Shown here: one piece after another, positions 42,779-52,339 of the stretch
How the letters are laid out: every line of letters begins with the position of its first letter
How positions within the stretch are numbered: position 1 is the stretch's first letter
From: Paenalcaligenes hermetiae
GTDB lineage: Bacteria; Pseudomonadota; Gammaproteobacteria; Burkholderiales; Burkholderiaceae_B
Direction of reading: 5' to 3'
NCBI RefSeq assembly: GCF_039543645.1
Contig: NZ_BAABKD010000011.1
Location: forward strand, 186,001-250,000
Length of the DNA: 64,000 bases
Program-made: the position numbers and the translations under genes
The notes under the pieces: generated by a model
Databases searched by the model: none
The model's input: only the letters and a program-made list of their open reading frames with translations
Told to the model about the DNA's origin: nothing

Positions 42779-43330
42779 TTAACCACCCAAGGCTTTAAGT
42801 ACCTCATCAGTGATATCTACGCGTGGGCTAACGGTGACAGCATCTTGAATAATAATGTCATAGCCCTGCGTTTCTGCGATTTTTTGGATGGCCGCGTCTG
42901 CTTTTTCTACAATTGCAGAAAACTCTTCGTTACGGCGACGGTTAAAGTCCTCTTGGAACTCTCGTCGTTTACGCTGTAAATCAGAATCTAAGTCCGCCAA
43001 TTGGCGTTGACGTTTGATGCGCTCTGCTTCAGAAAGAGCTGGCGCATCTTTATCAAATTTTTGTGCGTCATTACGAAGCTTATTGGCCATATTTTGGAGT
43101 TCATCATCACGACGCTTAAACTCAGATTCGATTTTGGCTTGAGCAGCTTTAGCAGGCTGAGAGTCACGCAAAATGCGTTCTGTGCTAACAAAGCCAATTT
43201 TAGTTTGTGCTTGGGCAATAGGCGTTGCGGCAACGGAAAGGCCGAGCGCGGCAGCCATCATTAGCGCGCGTTGATTACGGCCTAACTGACGAGCGATTTG
43301 TGTAAGTTGTAATGCGAATTTAGATTTCAT
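42779..43330 (-). CDS. skp: Periplasmic chaperone Skp/OmpH
   Basis: A 183-residue chaperone that carries unfolded outer-membrane proteins across the periplasm to BamA. A signal peptide (about 1-41, AQA|QTKIGF) precedes IGFVSTERILRDSQPAKAAQ and a long helical tentacle region (about 65-150, rich in K, R, E, D), with a C-terminal strand. The N-terminus before the signal is long, so the true start may be at a later Met (residue 23 or 24). Between bamA and lpxD as in E. coli. Confidence 0.92.
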   Translation of the reverse strand: MKSKFALQLTQIARQLGRNQRALMMAAALGLSVAATPIAQAQTKIGFVSTERILRDSQPAKAAQAKIESEFKRRDDELQNMANKLRNDAQKFDKDAPALSEAERIKRQRQLADLDSDLQRKRREFQEDFNRRRNEEFSAIVEKADAAIQKIAETQGYDIIIQDAVTVSPRVDITDEVLKALGG

Positions 43331-43374
43331 GAAAATCCACCTTGCTAAAGTTGCTGCTAAAAGAATATATATTA

Positions 43375-45714
43375 TTAAAACCCTGTCCCAATTTGGAATT
43401 GGAAAGCTTGCTTTTCATCACCCGGCTTCGTGTTCAGCGCACGGCCGTAAGAAAGCTCCAAGGGCCCCATGGGCGACTGCCAAGAGAAGCCTATACCTGC
43501 TGCGTATTTCCAGCCGCAAGCATCGGTAGCGGGATCATTCGGACGCCCTTTTGCACATCCACCACTGGTATTGTCGACTCGACCCACATCGCCAAAGATG
43601 AACCAACGTAAAGTTCGGTCACGCGTTGCTCCAGGGAAAGGCAGATACAACTGAACATTACCAACAACGCGACGCGACCCCCCTAGATAGTCACCCGTTA
43701 GGGTATCACGTGGCCCCAAGGAGGCTCCCTCGAAGCCACGCACTGAGCCAATACCCCCTGCGTAAACGGTTTTAATCACAGGGAAACTACGGCCGCCATA
43801 AGACTTACCCCAATCTACTAATCCATTTAGCGCTAAAGTATAGTCTGTGCCAAGTGGCAGATAGTACTGCTGCTGAGCACTAAGCATATAATAGCGTAAG
43901 TCTAAGGTTGAAAAGTCACCTGATAACCGTGTGTAGCCACCCCGTGTGGGAGCAATCGCACTATCGCGAGTATCCTTATCCCAACCTACGTTAAAGATAA
44001 AAGCATTCGTGCTTTTGCCGAATTCTCGCACAAACTCCTGATAGGCTAATGGCGTGTATCGCGGATCCAAACGATCGAGACGGTTGTGCTCGTAACTTGC
44101 ACCCATGTAAATCCGATCGTTTTCCGAAATCGGAATACCAAAATTTAACCCTGCCCCGATAGCTGTGACCTCATAATCGCCATCCGAATAATCATTATCG
44201 TAAGGGGTAGTGCGACGGTAATACAAAGACGTGGTTTTACTAATTCCGTCTTTAGTCCAATATGGATCCGTGTGCGCTAAAATCGCTGCCCGGTTGGATT
44301 TACTGGTATTCACCTGTAATGACAAGCTATTACCACTACCAAAAATATTATCCTGACTAATGCCCCCGGTCAGCATGAGCTTATCCGTCGAGCCGTATCC
44401 AACCCCAAGGTTAATCATACCTGTGGGCTTTTCCTTGACCTCGACATGTACATCGACCTGATCCGCGGTGCCGGGCACCGCAGCAGTAGAAACATCCACC
44501 TCTGTAAAGTAACCTAAGCGGTCGATACGATCACGCGAAGTAGCAATGTCTTGAGCGTCATACCAAGCGGCCTCATGTTGACGCATTTCACGGCGAATTA
44601 CCTGATCGCGCGTGCGTACGTTACCGCCGATCTCAATCCGACGCACATATACCCGACGCCCAGGATCCACATAAAAAGTAAGATCAGCTGTTTTATTTTC
44701 CCGATCCAAAACAGGATTAGGGTTAATGTTTGCAAAAGCATAGCCCAAACCACCCAAATAGCTAGAAATGGCTTCTACTGTTTGATTGGTTTTTTCGGCT
44801 GAGAATGTTTCCCCCGCTTTAACTGTGACCAAAGGTTGGATTTGCGCATCTAAACCGAGTAAGTCACCTGCTAATTTCACATCACTGAGACGATAACGAT
44901 CCCCCTCGTGAATCGTAAGTGTAATAAAAATATCTTTACGATCAGGTGAAATCGAGACCTGTGGAGGTTCAATCTGGATCTCTAAAAACCCTCGATCCAA
45001 GTAGTAAGAGCGTAAACGCTCAATGTCCCCTTCTAGCTTTTCTCGCGAGTATTTGTTGCTTCCGGTATACCACGTCATCATGCCAGAAGTGGTCAACTGC
45101 ATTTGTTTTAACAGCTCACTGGTCTTTAGCTGCTGGTTGCCCACCAAATTAATTTCTTTAATTTTGGCAAGATCCCCCTCGAAGACATCAAAACTAATCC
45201 CTACGCGGTTACGTGGCAAAGGCGTAATAATCGGAGTGACCTCTACGCCATATTTACCTTTGGCAAGATACTGTTGTTTAAGCTCAAACTCGGCGCGCTC
45301 AAGCATAGAGCGATCAAATACGCGCCCCTCTGAAAAGCCAACCTGCGCCAAGGCCTGAGTGATATTTTTATCATTAAACTCGCGCATCCCGTTAAAGCTG
45401 ATCGAAGCAATAGTGGGACGCTCTTGAACCGTAATCACTAAAACGTTATTTTCCACATCGATTTTGACATCATTGAAAAAACCGCTGGAATATAAACGCT
45501 GAATGGATTCACTGGCTTTGCTTTCATCAAAGCTTTCGCCTACTTTTACTGGCAAAAATCCAAATACGGCACCGGGATCAATACGCTGAATGCCATTAAC
45601 CTGAATATCCTGAATCACAAAGGGGGTGAATGCATTAGCTAGTGGCGCAAGCAATGCCGCCATCGCAGCAGATACCGCACGCAAAGCAAATTGTTTTTTT
45701 CGGCTAGATGACAT
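43375..45714 (-). CDS. bamA: Outer-membrane protein assembly factor BamA
   Basis: A 779-residue core of the BAM complex. Signal peptide ending near residue 28 (ANA|FTPFVIQDIQVNGIQRI), five POTRA domains (about 29-430) and a C-terminal 16-strand barrel ending in the OMP signature FQFQIGTGF. The conserved barrel motif GSVRGFEGASLGPRD (RGF) is present. The ATG at 45714 is preferred over a TTG at 45738 because AAGGA lies 9 bases upstream. Gene order rseP-bamA-skp-lpxD is standard. Confidence 0.96.
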   Translation of the reverse strand: MSSSRKKQFALRAVSAAMAALLAPLANAFTPFVIQDIQVNGIQRIDPGAVFGFLPVKVGESFDESKASESIQRLYSSGFFNDVKIDVENNVLVITVQERPTIASISFNGMREFNDKNITQALAQVGFSEGRVFDRSMLERAEFELKQQYLAKGKYGVEVTPIITPLPRNRVGISFDVFEGDLAKIKEINLVGNQQLKTSELLKQMQLTTSGMMTWYTGSNKYSREKLEGDIERLRSYYLDRGFLEIQIEPPQVSISPDRKDIFITLTIHEGDRYRLSDVKLAGDLLGLDAQIQPLVTVKAGETFSAEKTNQTVEAISSYLGGLGYAFANINPNPVLDRENKTADLTFYVDPGRRVYVRRIEIGGNVRTRDQVIRREMRQHEAAWYDAQDIATSRDRIDRLGYFTEVDVSTAAVPGTADQVDVHVEVKEKPTGMINLGVGYGSTDKLMLTGGISQDNIFGSGNSLSLQVNTSKSNRAAILAHTDPYWTKDGISKTTSLYYRRTTPYDNDYSDGDYEVTAIGAGLNFGIPISENDRIYMGASYEHNRLDRLDPRYTPLAYQEFVREFGKSTNAFIFNVGWDKDTRDSAIAPTRGGYTRLSGDFSTLDLRYYMLSAQQQYYLPLGTDYTLALNGLVDWGKSYGGRSFPVIKTVYAGGIGSVRGFEGASLGPRDTLTGDYLGGSRRVVGNVQLYLPFPGATRDRTLRWFIFGDVGRVDNTSGGCAKGRPNDPATDACGWKYAAGIGFSWQSPMGPLELSYGRALNTKPGDEKQAFQFQIGTGF

Positions 45715-45764
45715 CCTTGATTGTCCTTGCGTAGTCAAAGAGGTTGATATTATAAGACATGTGA

Positions 45765-47108
45765 CTAATTTAATAACCGATTAAAATCATTAAAAAAAGC
45801 CAACATGGTCAATGCAGCAAGCAGTGCTATGCCTATTCGTTGCCCAACAAGCTTTATTTCATCCGATACCGGACGTCCTGTTACGGCCTCGATGGCATAA
45901 TACAGCAAATGCCCACCATCTAACATAGGTATAGGTAAAAGATTTAATAATCCTATACTTATACTGATGAGTGCAAGAAAATGTATATAGGCGCTTAACC
46001 CTATACGTGCGCTTTGTCCGGCATAATCCGCAATGGAAACAGGTCCACTGATGTTTTTCACTGATACATCACCAGTCACCATGCGAGCCAGCATTTTCAA
46101 TGAAAGCCAAAAGGTATCCACCGTGCGAGTTAGACCTTGCTGTATGCTTTGAATAGGACCATAACGTACCGTTACCATTTCAATATTGGCCCCCAGCATA
46201 ATCCCTACTCGACCAGTTTTAATACCTTTGTCATCCAAATGCGCCTCAACCTGCACAGGTATTGTCAGCGGCTGTTCTTCGCGCAATACCGTTAGTTGAA
46301 TGGTTTGATCAGGCCGAGCCTGAATCGCCTCTACAAACTGCTTGGCACTCTGAATAGACTCAGCATCAATGGCCACCAATATATCATTTTCCATCAGCCC
46401 TGCGCGAGCTGCTGCCGAACCCGCTATCACCTGACGCACGCTTGGTTGTGGAGTTGCCAACATTAAACCGGCTAATGCTAAAGGGTCCTGCTCTGGTTCT
46501 AACAAGGAAGGGGGTAAGTATAATGATCGTGTGACTTGAGCCCCACCAGCGCGCTCTAGGGTCAAATCAATGTTTGCCCCCGTATGCATTTTGTCTAGAA
46601 GCTGCCAGCGTAATTGCGACCAAGAGGCCACTGGCTTCTGGTCTAAAGCCAGCACTCGATCGCCTGCCTCGATACCCGCTTGTGCTGCAGCGGTTTGCAA
46701 CGGCGGTTGAGCTAATAGCGCGGCGGGCTCCTGTGTACCAACCCAACCTACCAACGCATACAACAGTACAGCCAATAATAAGTTGGCTACTGGGCCAGCA
46801 ACAGTAATAGCAGCCCGCTGCCCTACGGTTTTACTTTCAAAAGCACTCTGTTTTATGGCTTCTGGCGCCTGTTCAGGGACTTGGCTACGCATCATCACGT
46901 ATCCACCTAAAGGCAAAGCTGAGATAGCCCACTCACAACCGTGTTTATCTGTACGCTTAAAAAGCACCCGCCCAAAACCAATGGAAAAGCGCTCGATATG
47001 TACACCACAACGCTTAGCCACCCAATAATGACCCAGCTCATGAATGGTGACAAGCAAGCCAATCGCAACAGCAAAAGCCAGCAGTGTTATTAACATATTA
47101 GTGGACAC
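45765..47108 (-). CDS. rseP: Site-2 protease RseP
   Basis: A 447-residue inner-membrane zinc protease with four helices and two PDZ domains in the periplasm (about 115-195 and 205-300). Active-site VTIHELGHYW (about 21-30) and LLPIPMLDGGHLLYY with the third zinc ligand Asp (about 390). It cuts anti-sigma factors after DegS and may also trim signal peptides. The start overlaps the dxr stop by 11 bases. Confidence 0.95.
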   Translation of the reverse strand: MSTNMLITLLAFAVAIGLLVTIHELGHYWVAKRCGVHIERFSIGFGRVLFKRTDKHGCEWAISALPLGGYVMMRSQVPEQAPEAIKQSAFESKTVGQRAAITVAGPVANLLLAVLLYALVGWVGTQEPAALLAQPPLQTAAAQAGIEAGDRVLALDQKPVASWSQLRWQLLDKMHTGANIDLTLERAGGAQVTRSLYLPPSLLEPEQDPLALAGLMLATPQPSVRQVIAGSAAARAGLMENDILVAIDAESIQSAKQFVEAIQARPDQTIQLTVLREEQPLTIPVQVEAHLDDKGIKTGRVGIMLGANIEMVTVRYGPIQSIQQGLTRTVDTFWLSLKMLARMVTGDVSVKNISGPVSIADYAGQSARIGLSAYIHFLALISISIGLLNLLPIPMLDGGHLLYYAIEAVTGRPVSDEIKLVGQRIGIALLAALTMLAFFNDFNRLLN

Positions 47109-48303
47109 TCATAAGAACTTGAGTCTGCTCATTGGCCAAGGCACGCGCATGTTGATCCAGCGCTAACACATCCGCAAGCTCCGCCAATACATAAGCCTTT
47201 TTTTCAATCCGATCTATAGTATGCGCTATCACCTGAGGTATATGGGTATAGCGGATTTTTTCTTGTAAAAAAGCATCAACCGCTACCTCGTTAGCCGCGT
47301 TTAGGGCCACACAGGCTGCCTGAGAAGTATTGAGCGCATCAAAAGCTAACTGCAAACAAGGAAAACGGGCAAAATCCGGCGCATAAAAATCTAAGCGCCC
47401 CAATTGCACTAAGTCCATAAGACCTACCCCGCTTTGGATACGCTGAGGATAGCCAAGACCATAAGCAATAGGAGTGCGCATATCAGGTTGTCCAAGCTGA
47501 GCTAAGATAGAGCCATCGGTATATTCCACCATCGAATGCACAACACTTTGTGGGTGGACAACCACCTGGATTTTATCTGCAGGCATAGCAAAGAGCCAGT
47601 GCGCCTCAATCACCTCTAAACCTTTGTTGAGCATCGTGGCTGAATCCACAGAAATTTTGCGCCCCATCGACCAATTAGGGTGATTACATGCCTGCTCTGG
47701 AGTCACGTGATGCAGTTGATCTGGAGTGGCTTCTCTAAAGGGTCCCCCCGAAGCGGTTAGCAACAAACGCCGTATGGTGCCATGTGGTTCTGTAGGTGCA
47801 CTACACTGAGCCTCTGGAGGTAAGCATTGAAACATCGCATTATGTTCGCTGTCTATGGGTAACACCTGCGCACCGGATTCGCGCACAGCCTGCATAAACA
47901 AGCCCCCTGCTGCCACTAAAGACTCTTTATTAGCCAATAATATCCGCTTTGCGGATTTAGCCGCAGCCAACGCAGGCTCTAAACAGGCGGCGCCAACAAT
48001 AGCGGCCATCACGGTAGTGACTTCTGGCGCACTGGCTACGCTGTTTAATCCTTCGGTGCCTAAACGGATTTCTGGCAAGGGCAAAGAGCTATTCCAAGCG
48101 TCTTTAAACCTTTGTGCCGCCGCCGCATCTGGTACGACCACGACTTTAGCTTGACTTTGTTGGGCTTGGTGAGCCAACTCCACCATTTGGCTAAAAGCAG
48201 ATAAGGCATACACTCGCATCGTTTCTGGATGACGCGCAATCACATCTAAGGTACTTTTTCCAATGGAGCCGGTCGAGCCCAACACACAGATAGACTGAAT
48301 CAT
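47098..48303 (-). CDS. dxr: 1-deoxy-D-xylulose-5-phosphate reductoisomerase
   Basis: A 401-residue enzyme converting DXP to MEP in isoprenoid synthesis with NADPH. NADPH motif LGSTGSIGKSTLDVI (8-22); metal and substrate residues in PIDSEHNAMFQCL and the flexible loop SGGPFREAT and MGRKISVDSATMLNKGLEVIEAHWLF. It lies between cdsA and rseP, as usual. Confidence 0.96.
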   Translation of the reverse strand: MIQSICVLGSTGSIGKSTLDVIARHPETMRVYALSAFSQMVELAHQAQQSQAKVVVVPDAAAAQRFKDAWNSSLPLPEIRLGTEGLNSVASAPEVTTVMAAIVGAACLEPALAAAKSAKRILLANKESLVAAGGLFMQAVRESGAQVLPIDSEHNAMFQCLPPEAQCSAPTEPHGTIRRLLLTASGGPFREATPDQLHHVTPEQACNHPNWSMGRKISVDSATMLNKGLEVIEAHWLFAMPADKIQVVVHPQSVVHSMVEYTDGSILAQLGQPDMRTPIAYGLGYPQRIQSGVGLMDLVQLGRLDFYAPDFARFPCLQLAFDALNTSQAACVALNAANEVAVDAFLQEKIRYTHIPQVIAHTIDRIEKKAYVLAELADVLALDQHARALANEQTQVLMSVH

Positions 48304-48308
48304 AAATG

Positions 48309-49187
48309 CTAAGAATTAACGGGGTTAGTTAGCAAAGCCTGCAGCCATGGCCCTGCCACAAAAGCAGCCAGAGGAGCCACGGGAATAAGCGCATCAATAC
48401 GATCTAAAACACCACCGTGACCTGGTAAAAGTTGGCTGGAATCTTTGTAACCAGCACGTCGCTTGAGCAGCGACTCAAATAAATCCCCCACCACAGAAAA
48501 TAACGCTAGAAGCACAGCAAAAACCATAGCACCAAACCAGGACCAATTAGCAACTAGCTCTGCACCAAAAGAACCGGACCAGGTACTACTAATCAGTACC
48601 CAAGCAACCACCGCCAGTACCCCCCCACCTAAGCCTGCCCACGTTTTCCCTGGACTAATGCGCGGAGCTAACTTGCGTTGACCAAACGCCTTACCACTAA
48701 AATAAGCAGCAATATCAGCCACCCAAACCACGGCCATCATGGATAATAAGTACCACGCACCACGATATAACCACATATCGACCAAGGCCGCCCAGGCCAC
48801 CGCTATACTCATTACGCCAAATAAGGACAGCGCAAGGGGATTTTGCCGCTTTTGTGTTTGCGCCATGGCGAGCATAAAACCGACACCAATGACCCAATAT
48901 GCCAAAACAATCGGGCTAATCAGCAAAAAAGGGTGCGAATGCATTAACCCTTGTTCTGCATCGATGATCCATTGGCGTGCATATCCCCATGTCATGAAGG
49001 CAAAAGCCACAGCAACAAGAGTGGGAACCAGTGGCTTATCGCTATAAGAAAGTCGTAACCACTCCCAAACAGCACAACTGGCCATGACACATAAAATAAG
49101 CACCAATGCCCATGGCGTTGGTGCCCATATAGCGCCTAATAACAGTGCAATCAAAATAGCAGCTGTAACAACGCGTTGTTTTAACAT
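48309..49187 (-). CDS. cdsA: Phosphatidate cytidylyltransferase
   Basis: A 292-residue inner-membrane enzyme with about eight helices making CDP-diacylglycerol. The signature S-x2-K-R-x4-KDS-x4-PGHGG-x2-DR-D is present as SLLKRRAGYKDSSQLLPGHGG followed by VLDRIDALI (about 235-265). It is 18 bases after uppS and 5 before dxr. Entry point to phospholipid synthesis. Confidence 0.94.
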   Translation of the reverse strand: MLKQRVVTAAILIALLLGAIWAPTPWALVLILCVMASCAVWEWLRLSYSDKPLVPTLVAVAFAFMTWGYARQWIIDAEQGLMHSHPFLLISPIVLAYWVIGVGFMLAMAQTQKRQNPLALSLFGVMSIAVAWAALVDMWLYRGAWYLLSMMAVVWVADIAAYFSGKAFGQRKLAPRISPGKTWAGLGGGVLAVVAWVLISSTWSGSFGAELVANWSWFGAMVFAVLLALFSVVGDLFESLLKRRAGYKDSSQLLPGHGGVLDRIDALIPVAPLAAFVAGPWLQALLTNPVNS

Positions 49188-49205
49188 ACAGAACCTAAAT
49201 GTGAA

Positions 49206-49952
49206 TTAAAGCTGAGCACTCGTCCGCCCAAAACGGCGTTCCCGTTTACTATACCAGTCAAAAGCTTCTTGTAGGTGTTTTAGCCCAAAGTCCGGCCAAT
49301 AGACATCAGTAAAGTACAGCTCTGTATACGCTAGCTGCCAAATTAAGAAGTTAGAAATACGTTGCTCTCCCCCCGTACGAATAAACAAATCGGGCTCTGG
49401 TGCAAAAGCCATCGATAAGTACGGGCTAAAAGCCGCCTCGTCGAGCTGAGAGGGATTCTGACAAAGTTGTGGCTGATTTTTAAGTAACTGCTGCGTGGCT
49501 TGTAAAATATCCCAGCGCCCACCGTAATTAGCTGCAACTGTTAAATGCAAAGCGTCGTTATGCGCCGTTTTTTGCTCAGCCTGATGGATTAATTCGCGCA
49601 AATTAGGGTCAAAACGACTTAAATCCCCGACCACCCGTAATCGCACCCCTTGCTGCTCAAGTTTATGCACCTCTTTTTCAAGGGCTTGCACAAACAATCG
49701 CATTAAAAGAGAAACCTCTTCTTCGGGGCGTCGCCAGTTTTCAGAACTAAAAGCAAACAATGTGAGGTATTTCACCCCTGCTTTACCACAGCCTTCTACT
49801 ACACGGCGCACGGACTGAACCCCACGGACATGACCTGCCGTACGAGGTAGCATGCGACGGGTCGCCCATCGCCCATTACCATCCATAATAATGGCAAGGT
49901 GGCGCGGCACTGCGCTGTAGTCGGGTATGGTTTGAGTAGAGCTAAACAGCAT
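49206..49952 (-). CDS. uppS: (2E,6E)-farnesyl-PP specific undecaprenyl diphosphate synthase
   Basis: A 248-residue cis-prenyltransferase making the C55 carrier for peptidoglycan and LPS. Motifs are AIIMDGNGRWATRR (catalytic Asp), FAFSSENWRRPEEEV, and RTGGEQRISNFLIWQLAYTEL with WPDF. The ATG at 49952 is preceded by AGGTGG, whereas the ORF begins at a GTG in that site. Lies between frr and cdsA. Confidence 0.95.
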   Translation of the reverse strand: MLFSSTQTIPDYSAVPRHLAIIMDGNGRWATRRMLPRTAGHVRGVQSVRRVVEGCGKAGVKYLTLFAFSSENWRRPEEEVSLLMRLFVQALEKEVHKLEQQGVRLRVVGDLSRFDPNLRELIHQAEQKTAHNDALHLTVAANYGGRWDILQATQQLLKNQPQLCQNPSQLDEAAFSPYLSMAFAPEPDLFIRTGGEQRISNFLIWQLAYTELYFTDVYWPDFGLKHLQEAFDWYSKRERRFGRTSAQL

Positions 49953-49970
49953 CGCAACCACCTAACGGTA

Positions 49971-50531
49971 TTAGACCGTCATCACTTCGTCTTCTTTTTC
50001 GGCAATTAACCGATCAATCTCAGCGACGAATTTATCTGTAAGACGTTGAATTTCTTCCTGAAAACGACGATCCTCGTCTTCGGATATTTCCTTATCTTTG
50101 AGTAAGCGCTTAGAAGAGTCGTTCGCATCCCGGCGTAAATTACGCACCGCTACCTTAGCGTCCTCGCCTTCAGCACGCACAATACGAGTCAAGTCGCGAC
50201 GACGCTCCTCGGTCAAGGGGGGCATAGGCACACGAATGGTCTCACCCAACAGAATTGGGTTTAAACCCAAATCGGACTCACGAATGGCTTTATCTACAAC
50301 CGGAGCCATTTGTTTTTCCCATACTTGTAAGCTTAGTGTACGCGCATCAGCAACGGTGATATTAGCCACTTGACTAACAGGAACCTCGGAGCCGTAGTAT
50401 TCCACCGAAACATGATCAAGAATACCGGGCGTAGCACGACCAGTACGAATTTTGGCTAAATTGGTGACTAGGGCTTCGATCGATTTTTTCATACGATCTT
50501 CAGCGGATTTTTTAATCTCTGAAAGACTCAT
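49971..50531 (-). CDS. frr: Ribosome recycling factor
   Basis: A 186-residue tRNA-mimic that splits the post-termination ribosome with EF-G. Sequence is standard: SAEDRMKKSIEALVTNLAKIRTGRA, VPMPPLTEERRRDLTR, and EGEDAKVAVRNLRRDAND. It follows pyrH by 13 bases. Confidence 0.97.
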   Translation of the reverse strand: MSLSEIKKSAEDRMKKSIEALVTNLAKIRTGRATPGILDHVSVEYYGSEVPVSQVANITVADARTLSLQVWEKQMAPVVDKAIRESDLGLNPILLGETIRVPMPPLTEERRRDLTRIVRAEGEDAKVAVRNLRRDANDSSKRLLKDKEISEDEDRRFQEEIQRLTDKFVAEIDRLIAEKEDEVMTV

Positions 50532-50544
50532 AACTATTCCTATA

Positions 50545-51261
50545 TTAAACGTGCACTAAAGTGCCTTCGTCTTCACCACACACTGCACGACGTAGTGCGC
50601 CAGGCTTATTAATAGAAAAAACTTTAATGGGGAGCTTTTGATCACGACACAGCGCAAAAGCAGTGGCATCCATGACCTCGAGACGACGCACAATTGCTTC
50701 GTCAAAACTAATTCGCGCATAACGTGTTGCACCAGGGTCTTTATTTGGGTCTGCGCTATAAATACCATCTACCTTTGTCGCTTTTAAGACGATTTCCGCG
50801 CCAACTTCTGCCCCGCGCAATGCCGCTGCAGTATCTGTAGTAAAGAAAGGGTTCCCTGTACCCGCTGCAAACACAACAACCTTGCCTTCCTCGAGGTAGC
50901 GTAGGGCCTTAGGACGAATATAAGGTTCGACCACCTGCTCAATATTAAGAGCGGACTGAACGCGAGCATCTAAGCCAGCATTTTTTAGTGCATCCTGCAG
51001 GGCTAAAGCATTCATTACGGTTGCCATCATGCCCATATAGTCTGCAGTTGCACGATCCATACCTTGAGCACCAGGAGCAATCCCACGGAAGATATTACCC
51101 CCGCCAATGACTATAGCGACCTGAACACCTAGCTTTGCGACTTCGGATATTTCTTCAGTCATGCGCATGATCGTTGCGCGGTTAATTCCAAAGGCATCTT
51201 CGCCCATGAGCGCTTCGCCAGACAATTTAAGCAAAACGCGCTTGTATAAAGGGGTGTTCAT
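50545..51261 (-). CDS. pyrH: UMP kinase
   Basis: A 238-residue hexameric UMP kinase, unrelated to eukaryotic UMP/CMP kinases. KLSGEALMG (about 13-21), IGGGNIFRG and FAAGTGNPFFTTDTAAALRGAE are family landmarks. Between tsf and frr. The tsf-pyrH gap contains a strong hairpin. Confidence 0.96.
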   Translation of the reverse strand: MNTPLYKRVLLKLSGEALMGEDAFGINRATIMRMTEEISEVAKLGVQVAIVIGGGNIFRGIAPGAQGMDRATADYMGMMATVMNALALQDALKNAGLDARVQSALNIEQVVEPYIRPKALRYLEEGKVVVFAAGTGNPFFTTDTAAALRGAEVGAEIVLKATKVDGIYSADPNKDPGATRYARISFDEAIVRRLEVMDATAFALCRDQKLPIKVFSINKPGALRRAVCGEDEGTLVHV

Positions 51262-51304
51262 GACAGAAATTCCGAGAGTTAGAACAGTGAAAGTATAAAA
51301 CAGA

Positions 51305-51339
51305 GCGCAAGGTATTGCCTAGAGGCAATACACCTGCGC
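51305..51339 (-). terminator. Terminator-like hairpin between tsf and pyrH
   Basis: GTATTGCCT and AGGCAATAC (51312-51320 with 51323-51331) form a perfect stem, extended by GCGCA/TGCGC outside. On the minus strand TCTGTTTTATAC follows. It could cut pyrH-frr transcription from the rpsB-tsf unit, with a pyrH promoter then needed downstream. Confidence 0.7.
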
Positions 51340-51361
51340 CTTGCTCAATCAAACTAAATAC

Positions 51362-52234
51362 TTAGGCACCTGTTACGGCAGCAACCTCGGCAGCAAAGTC
51401 CTCGTTGCGACGCTCGATACCTTCGCCTACGACATATACGGTGTAAGCAGCAACAGTAGCGTTGTTTTCTTTGAGCATTTGCTCAACGCTTTGTTTATCA
51501 TTTTTAACAAATGGCTGAGATAGCAACGTGACCTCTTTGAGGAATTTGTTTACAGCACCCTCTACCATTTTTTCTACGATATTAGCAGGCTTACCGGACT
51601 CGGCTGCTTTTTGTGCAGCAACGGAGCGCTCGGCTTCGATGTCCTCGGCTGGCACCTGTTCTGCTGATAATGCTTTAGGCTTCATCGCAGCCACGTGCAT
51701 TGCCACGTCTTTACCGACCTCATCGTCACCAGAGTAATCAACAATTACACCGATTTTGCCGCCGTGTACGTATTGGGCGAGCTTATTTTCGGTTTCAAAA
51801 CGCTGGAAACGACGTACAGTAATGTTTTCACCGATTTTACCAACCAGACCAGCACGCACGCTTTCCACAGTACCATCACGGAAAGGAAGCTCCGCTAAAG
51901 CGGCAACATCCGCTGGGTTTTTCTCGGCAACTAGCTGTGTTACTTCGTTAACAAAGTTGATGAAGTCTTCGTTTTTTGCCACAAAGTCGGTTTCGCAGTT
52001 TACCTCTACGACGGCGCCAGTTTTGGCATCGTCAGCAATGTAAACCGTGACCAGACCTTCGGCAGTGATACGAGAAGCGGCTTTGCTTGCTTTGCTACCT
52101 AGCTTAACGCGCAACAGTTCTTCTGCACGAGCCATATCACCTTCGGCTTCCACCAAGGCGTTTTTGCACTCCATCATAGGAGCGTCTGTTTTCTCGCGCA
52201 ATTCTTTAACCATCGATGCTGTAATTTGAGCCAC
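51362..52234 (-). CDS. tsf: Elongation factor Ts
   Basis: A 290-residue guanine nucleotide exchange factor of EF-Tu. It starts with GTG at 52234 (VAQITASMVKELREKT...), with GGAG 6 bases upstream; the ATG-like longer ORF start to 52279 adds 15 residues not in the family. UBA-like N-terminus with TDAPMMECKNALVEAEGD and the core EVNCETDFVAKNEDF. Downstream of rpsB with a hairpin in between. Confidence 0.96.
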   Translation of the reverse strand: MAQITASMVKELREKTDAPMMECKNALVEAEGDMARAEELLRVKLGSKASKAASRITAEGLVTVYIADDAKTGAVVEVNCETDFVAKNEDFINFVNEVTQLVAEKNPADVAALAELPFRDGTVESVRAGLVGKIGENITVRRFQRFETENKLAQYVHGGKIGVIVDYSGDDEVGKDVAMHVAAMKPKALSAEQVPAEDIEAERSVAAQKAAESGKPANIVEKMVEGAVNKFLKEVTLLSQPFVKNDKQSVEQMLKENNATVAAYTVYVVGEGIERRNEDFAAEVAAVTGA

Positions 52235-52258
52235 GATTTTCTCCAAATCTGTAAAACA

Positions 52259-52278
52259 TGCCCCAGTAAACTGGGGCA
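52259..52278 (-). terminator. Attenuator-type hairpin between rpsB and tsf
   Basis: TGCCCCAGT (52259-52267) pairs with ACTGGGGCA (52270-52278). On the minus strand it is followed by TGTTTTAC, placing a partial terminator 40 bases after the rpsB stop, as is known for the rpsB-tsf operon of enterobacteria. Confidence 0.7.
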
Positions 52279-52339
52279 AGTAAAAGTCTACGGTGCACGA
52301 CTGCGATAAGCCGTGCCTGCCCCCTATGGGTAATAGGGA

